Positions 6,524-12,722 of a stretch of 12,722 nucleotides of DNA are shown here, in pieces; the first letter of the stretch is position 1, and every line of letters starts with the position of its first letter. The position numbers and the translations under genes were made by a program. The notes under the pieces were generated by a model that saw nothing but the letters and a program-made list of their open reading frames with translations, did not search any database and was not told where the DNA came from. Location: contig RFHX01000109.1 of assembly GCA_003695725.1 (NCBI GenBank), positions 1 to 12,722 of the forward strand. Reading direction: 5' to 3'. Origin of the DNA: J061 sp003695725 [NCBI: Candidatus Schekmanbacteria bacterium] (GTDB lineage: Bacteria > Schekmanbacteria > GWA2-38-11).

Positions 6524-6611
6524 CGGAGAGAGAGGGATTTGAACCCCCGGTGCCCTAAAAGGGCACAGTTGATTTCGAGTCAACCGCCTTCGACCACTCG
6601 GCCATCTCTCC
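6524..6611 (-). tRNA. tRNA-Ser (anticodon CGA)
   Basis: The minus strand folds into a complete type II tRNA of 88 nt. The acceptor stem GGAGAGA pairs with TCTCTCC, with G as discriminator. The anticodon stem is GTTGA/TCAAC around loop CTCGAAA, giving anticodon CGA for codon UCG. The variable arm is a 7-bp stem GTGCCCT/AGGGCAC with a TTT loop. The T arm contains GGTTCAAATCC. CCA is not encoded. It is the first gene after the promoter at 6620-6647. Confidence 0.96.
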
Positions 6612-6619
6612 GAAAAGGG

Positions 6620-6647
6620 ATTGTAGCTAAAAAGACGAGATTGTCAA
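6620..6647 (-). promoter_or_regulatory. Strong sigma70-type promoter of the tRNA-Ser / SRP RNA cluster
   Basis: On the minus strand a perfect TTGACA (6647-6642) is followed after 16 nt by TACAAT (6625-6620), which matches the -10 consensus at five of six positions. Only 8 nt separate the -10 from the first base of tRNA-Ser(CGA). Transcription should therefore begin at or within a few nucleotides of the mature tRNA 5' end. No other promoter is evident before the second tRNA or the SRP RNA. Confidence 0.7.
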
Positions 6648-6666
6648 CTATCGAGGTAAACTCTCT

Positions 6667-7261
6667 TTAAAACATTGGCTCCTCGACAGCCCGTCCTTTC
6701 ACAGTAAAATCTGAATAGGAGACAAAATCAACTTGAAGGTCCATACTCTCAATTTTATCAAAACCGCCTTCGATTATGTCGCCATTTTGAAATTCGCGCG
6801 GTGAGTTAGCAGTTATAACTTTAACAGGAAATGCATGTCCACCTATTTTTCTTCCACTTCTATCATAAAAATAAATGCTCAAATTCAGCATCTGAACATC
6901 CTTTTCTGCCACTACCTTGCCATAATAGGCGGCAATATTGCCTGTCCCTCTATAACACTTAAAATCTATTATCTTTATGCCAAATTCCGGATAATTGAAT
7001 TCTTTCGGAAACTTTTCTCTGTTAACTTTTTCAAAGGGCTTTCGTGTAAAAGGTTTTTTTTCTGTTGGAGCCGCCTTCTTGACTACTGTAGGGCTTCTTT
7101 TTGAAGCCTTATAAAGACGCTCTTCAATCGCCGCTATTCTCCTTGATAAGTTATTGATTCTATTTTTGAGATTCTCAATTTGTTCTGTTACATCAGGCTT
7201 TTCCTCTTTTTTACAGGAAACTACCAATGGTAGAGAAAAGACCAATAAAATAGCAATGTAT

Positions 7262-7275
<14 letters not shown>
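6667..7275 (-). CDS. Predicted lipoprotein with coiled coil and beta-rich C-terminal domain, function unknown
   Basis: The 202-residue product starts with a lipoprotein signal peptide: a basic start, a hydrophobic stretch (residues 7-19) and a lipobox VVSC with Cys21 as the lipidation site. Lys at +2 rather than Asp would favour outer-membrane sorting if the usual Lol rule holds. Residues about 28-58 form a short coiled coil (heptad-like ENLKNRINNLSRRIAAIEERL). A basic, Pro/Lys-rich linker runs to about 92. The C-terminal part (95-190) is beta-rich, with IYFYDRSGRKIGG at 134-146 recalling FxLYD-type domains. The start ATG lies inside the end of tadA (14-nt overlap), behind a purine-rich AGAAAGAAG. 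It is the last protein gene before the tRNA/SRP cluster. I cannot assign a function. Confidence 0.82.
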
Positions 7276-10160
<2,885 letters not shown>

Positions 10161-10385
10161 CTACTTTCCGAACTCCTTTCTATATCTTTTAAATAAACTT
10201 GATACCCTTATTTTTGAAAACTCAAAACCTCCATCCCTGTAAATAACGACACTCTTTATGTCAGCATCGTTAACACTTGAGAAAGGTAAGAAATTCCCCT
10301 CTGCTTCTCTCAGCGTTTGAATATCAAAAATTCCTACAATATCCTCGAGATTTACGATTTTATTATAACCTATATAGAGGTACAT
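10161..10385 (-). CDS. remB: DUF370 / RemA-RemB (YaaB)-like small protein
   Basis: The 74-residue product resembles B. subtilis YaaB (RemB). It opens MYLYIGYNKIV, contains EDIVGIFDI at 14-22 like the DIVGIFDF of YaaB, and ends with KSVVIYRDG...FSKIRVSSLFKR, matching the family's C-terminal strand and helix. RemA of this family is a DNA-binding regulator of biofilm matrix and osmoprotection genes in Bacillus. The role of the recF-linked form is poorly known. The position between recF and gyrB is the same as in Bacillus. The ATG lies inside the recF end (16-nt overlap) with AGGTGG 3 nt upstream (10389-10394), so translation is probably coupled to recF. The family call is fairly secure. The symbol is by homology and position only. 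Confidence 0.8.
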   Translation of the reverse strand: MYLYIGYNKIVNLEDIVGIFDIQTLREAEGNFLPFSSVNDADIKSVVIYRDGGFEFSKIRVSSLFKRYRKEFGK

Positions 10386-11473
10386 TTTCCACCTGTAATT
10401 TTAATAATTTTACCTCTAAAAATCTCCATATACTCCTTTGGAATATCCGTGGCAGTCGCAATTATCTGCATCTTCTTTTCAACAAGCGCTTTCAAAAAGT
10501 TTTTTTCCCGTTCCTCGTCAAACTCTGCAGCTATATCATCAACCAAAAAAACAGGGTATTCGCCCCTTTCCTTCTTGATACGCTCGGCTTCAGCTTCCAA
10601 TAGAGAAAATACTGCAGCCCGTTGCTCTCCTCTCGAGGAAAATTTTTTCATATCCTGTCCTTCAGAGATTACATTAATTACATCACGATGCGGCCCATAT
10701 GATGTATAACCGAATCTCACATCACTTTGCCTTCTTTCAATCAAATTCTTTAAAATTTCCTTTCTAATATCTTCTCTTGATTCTTCACTTTCATCAAATC
10801 CACAGTATGTAAGCCTGATATCTGCCTTTCTTCCAAATATCCTTGAAAAATTATCTGCTATCAATTCATTGATCTCTCTGATGTATGAGATCCTCCTTTT
10901 TCTTATCATTGCTCCATAATTGGAAATCTCATTCTCCCACACATCGAGCTGGCTATTCCTTTCTTTCACAGAACTCTTTTTCAAAAGCGCATTTCTCTGA
11001 AGCAATGCCCGTTTATAGAGCTTTAGAATCTTCAGATATGATGGATCACATTTAACGATTACAGAATCGATGAAATTTCTCCTCTTATCAGGTCCACCTT
11101 CTATAAGATTTATAGATCCGGGGTGGAACACCACCACATTCAAAAGATTGAAGATATCACGCCTCTTGAGAAGTGTGCCTTCCCGTTTTACCGAAATTCC
11201 CGCCTCTTTGTCTATTACGGCATTGCAGGTAACAAAACCGTTTCTATTTCCAATCCTTATCTTCAGATGAGAGAAATCAGCTCCAAAGCTAATTACATCA
11301 TACCTTTTTGAGGAACGAAAGGATTTAAACAACGAAAACAGATAAATCGCCTCGAGAACACTTGTCTTACCTTGGGAATTTTCCCCGACTATCAGGAGAT
11401 TACAGTTGCCTATCTGAATATCAGCGCTTTCGATATTCCTGAAATTTCTTATGCTGATATTTTCTATCCACAA
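10370..11473 (-). CDS. recF: DNA replication and repair protein RecF
   Basis: RecF is an SMC-like ATPase that helps load RecA at gaps with RecO and RecR. The 367 residues carry Walker A GENSQGKT at 30-37, GGPDKRRNFID at 126-136, YGPHRD at 259-264, the ABC-type signature FSSRGEQRA at 278-286, and Walker B VFLVDDIAAEFD at 308-319. The start is TTG at 11473, 6 nt after dnaN. It is chosen because MWIENISIRNFRNI aligns with the family's first strand and leaves no room for an upstream start. The Shine-Dalgarno match is poor. The gene overlaps the DUF370 gene by 16 nt. In Walker B, Ala-Glu-Phe replaces the more usual Ser-Glu-Leu, a mild variation. Confidence 0.96.
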   Translation of the reverse strand: MWIENISIRNFRNIESADIQIGNCNLLIVGENSQGKTSVLEAIYLFSLFKSFRSSKRYDVISFGADFSHLKIRIGNRNGFVTCNAVIDKEAGISVKREGTLLKRRDIFNLLNVVVFHPGSINLIEGGPDKRRNFIDSVIVKCDPSYLKILKLYKRALLQRNALLKKSSVKERNSQLDVWENEISNYGAMIRKRRISYIREINELIADNFSRIFGRKADIRLTYCGFDESEESREDIRKEILKNLIERRQSDVRFGYTSYGPHRDVINVISEGQDMKKFSSRGEQRAAVFSLLEAEAERIKKERGEYPVFLVDDIAAEFDEEREKNFLKALVEKKMQIIATATDIPKEYMEIFRGKIIKITGGKCTSI

Positions 11474-11479
11474 AGCTGA

Positions 11480-12577
11480 TCAAACCCGCATTGGCATTAT
11501 CACACCAACATACTGCTTGTCTTCCTCACTACTGAACATACAGGGACTCAATGGCTCATTCAATTCCATTGTAACTTTTCCTCCATCCATAACTTCAATG
11601 GCATCAAGCAAATATCTGGAATTGAAACCAACTACAACCTCCTCTCCACCATATTCACATTCAATCAACTCTGTTGCCTCTCCAACTTCCGGGTCATTTG
11701 AACTCAACTCTATCCTATTATCTGTAATTTTAAGCCGTATAGCTCTCGTCTTCTCGTTGCTCATCAAACTTACCCTTTTCACGCTGTGCCTCAAAACTTC
11801 TCTATCAACTGTCAACTTGATCTTTGCATTTTCAACCAACACCCTCTCATAATCAGGAAACTCACTTTCAATCAACCTTACAACAACTTCTACTTCATCC
11901 TTTTTCATAAGCAGATAATTCTTTCCAATGCTAAACTCTGCATTACCTTCATCGCTTTCAAGAATTCTTCTAATCTCCTGAATACCTTTTCTTGGCACAG
12001 TAACTCTGAATTTTCCATCTGCACCATCCAATTCAGCATTGACTTTTGCCAATCTATGGCCATCAGTAGATACCAACTCAAATTCCTTACCTTCCATTCT
12101 CCACAACATTCCTGCAATATTCAATCTTCCCTCGTCTGTAGATATGGCATAAACAGTCTTTCCAATCAATTCAGCCAACAGCTCAACTTCAACTTTAATT
12201 GAAGATTCCGTTTTAACATCAGGAAACTTTGGATAATCCTCAGGGTTGATTCCTGATATTTTAAATTTTATGCTGTCACACTCGATATTGACCCAATAGT
12301 TATCCAAGAGTTCAATCATTATATTTGATTCAGGAAGCTCTTTTACAATCTCATAAAACCTCTTGCATGGAATTGCAACAGCTCCTGCACGTTCGACTTC
12401 ACATTCGTAGCTTCCCCTGACGCCAACTTGTAGGTCTGTAGCAAACAGTGTTATTTCATTAGACTCAGCACAGAGCATTACATTTGAAAGTATTGGCATC
12501 GTGGTTGTTTTAGTAGCTATGTTTTGGACCTTTAATAGTCCTTTAAGGAGGTTTGCTTGATTAATTCTAATCTTCAT
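11480..12577 (-). CDS. dnaN: DNA polymerase III subunit beta (sliding clamp)
   Basis: DnaN forms the ring-shaped homodimer that tethers DNA polymerase III and repair enzymes to DNA. The 365 residues fit three clamp domains of about 120 each. Family hallmarks include LLKGLLKVQNIA near 10-21, PILSNVML at 28-35, FATDLQVGVRG at 45-55, INPEDYPKFP near 109-118, the STDGHRLA region in the middle domain, and the C-terminal VGVIMPMRV, which helps form the partner-binding pocket. The ATG has a strong GAGGAG (12583-12588) 5 nt upstream. recF starts 6 nt after the stop. dnaA normally precedes dnaN but would lie beyond the window edge. Confidence 0.97.
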   Translation of the reverse strand: MKIRINQANLLKGLLKVQNIATKTTTMPILSNVMLCAESNEITLFATDLQVGVRGSYECEVERAGAVAIPCKRFYEIVKELPESNIMIELLDNYWVNIECDSIKFKISGINPEDYPKFPDVKTESSIKVEVELLAELIGKTVYAISTDEGRLNIAGMLWRMEGKEFELVSTDGHRLAKVNAELDGADGKFRVTVPRKGIQEIRRILESDEGNAEFSIGKNYLLMKKDEVEVVVRLIESEFPDYERVLVENAKIKLTVDREVLRHSVKRVSLMSNEKTRAIRLKITDNRIELSSNDPEVGEATELIECEYGGEEVVVGFNSRYLLDAIEVMDGGKVTMELNEPLSPCMFSSEEDKQYVGVIMPMRV

Positions 12578-12722
12578 AGTTTCTCCTCAATAGAAGTAGA
12601 TAATAAAAGTAATAGATGTTGAAAACTTATAAACCATATTTTCATTAAAGAAAACATAATTTTAATTGCTGAATATTGTGGTAAAAAAAACTTGGTAAAA
12701 TGTTTATAACTCATTATTTGAA
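12578..12722. other. AT-rich region upstream of dnaN, possible edge of the dnaA-dnaN spacer
   Basis: This 145-nt stretch to the right edge has no supported gene. It holds the dnaN ribosome-binding site. On the minus strand there is a weak promoter-like pair, TTTACC (12685-12680) and TAAAAT (12664-12659), but its 15-nt spacer is short. Two sequences only loosely resemble DnaA boxes (12627-12635 and 12701-12709). I would not call an origin from this. Confidence 0.4.

Noticed and set aside
5831-6583. Minus-strand open frames across the proC end, SRP RNA and tRNAs
   Set aside because: They are explained by the proC antisense strand and by structured RNA genes. Their translations show no protein family and include tRNA sequence.
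11464-11472. CTATCCACA, one mismatch from the DnaA box TTATCCACA
   Set aside because: It is a single site that forms the first codons of recF, with no partner boxes nearby. One near-match in 12.7 kb is expected by chance.
12627-12709. TTATAAACC (12627-12635) and TGTTTATAA (12701-12709) as DnaA boxes
   Set aside because: They match the consensus or its complement at only six and seven of nine positions in very AT-rich DNA, so they do not support an origin call.

Overview
The window is AT-rich bacterial chromosome carrying housekeeping genes at near-maximal density. The minus-strand run dnaN, recF, a DUF370/RemB-like gene and gyrB is the classic neighbourhood of a replication origin. dnaA and any oriC would lie beyond the right edge. 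Several traits suggest a diderm with meso-diaminopimelate peptidoglycan: an Mpl ligase, a predicted lipoprotein, and an 807-residue GyrB of the long type with an insertion after the Toprim domain. Other traits resemble Firmicutes: a long Alu-domain SRP RNA, the DUF370 gene between recF and gyrB, and tadA close to tRNA-Ser and SRP RNA. I cannot name the organism. A deep-branching, probably uncultivated diderm lineage is an inference.

Layout. (1) 1-3601, minus strand: a muropeptide-recycling operon read ldcA, serine hydrolase of the beta-lactamase/PBP-like fold, mpl, then probably another gene cut by the left edge. The three complete genes are 1-4 nt apart. (2) 3602-3771: a divergent intergenic region. 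(3) 3772-5032, plus strand: recX followed 1 nt later by a HEAT-like repeat protein of unknown function. (4) 5033-5288: a spacer holding a good sigma70-type promoter for proC, which follows (5289-6110, plus). (5) 6114-6611, minus strand: an RNA gene cluster of tRNA-Ser(CGA), tRNA-Ser(GGA) and a 274-nt SRP RNA, apparently driven by one strong promoter at 6620-6647. The SRP RNA ends 3 bp from the proC stop codon and its poly-U terminator lies inside the proC 3' end. (6) 6667-12577, minus strand: dnaN, recF, DUF370, gyrB, tadA and a lipoprotein gene. The last four junctions are overlaps or gaps of at most 3 nt, so this looks like one transcription unit.

How the genes work together. The right part supplies replication and repair (sliding clamp, RecF, gyrase B) and the translation/secretion apparatus (TadA, tRNA-Ser, SRP RNA). 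The left part salvages cell-wall peptides: LdcA trims tetrapeptide to tripeptide and Mpl reattaches the tripeptide to UDP-MurNAc. The serine hydrolase, with no visible signal peptide, may act on cytosolic muropeptides. RecX would restrain RecA. ProC completes proline synthesis.

I see no mobile element, CRISPR array, phage gene or defence system. The least explained items are the recX-linked repeat protein, the lipoprotein and the cytosolic serine hydrolase.
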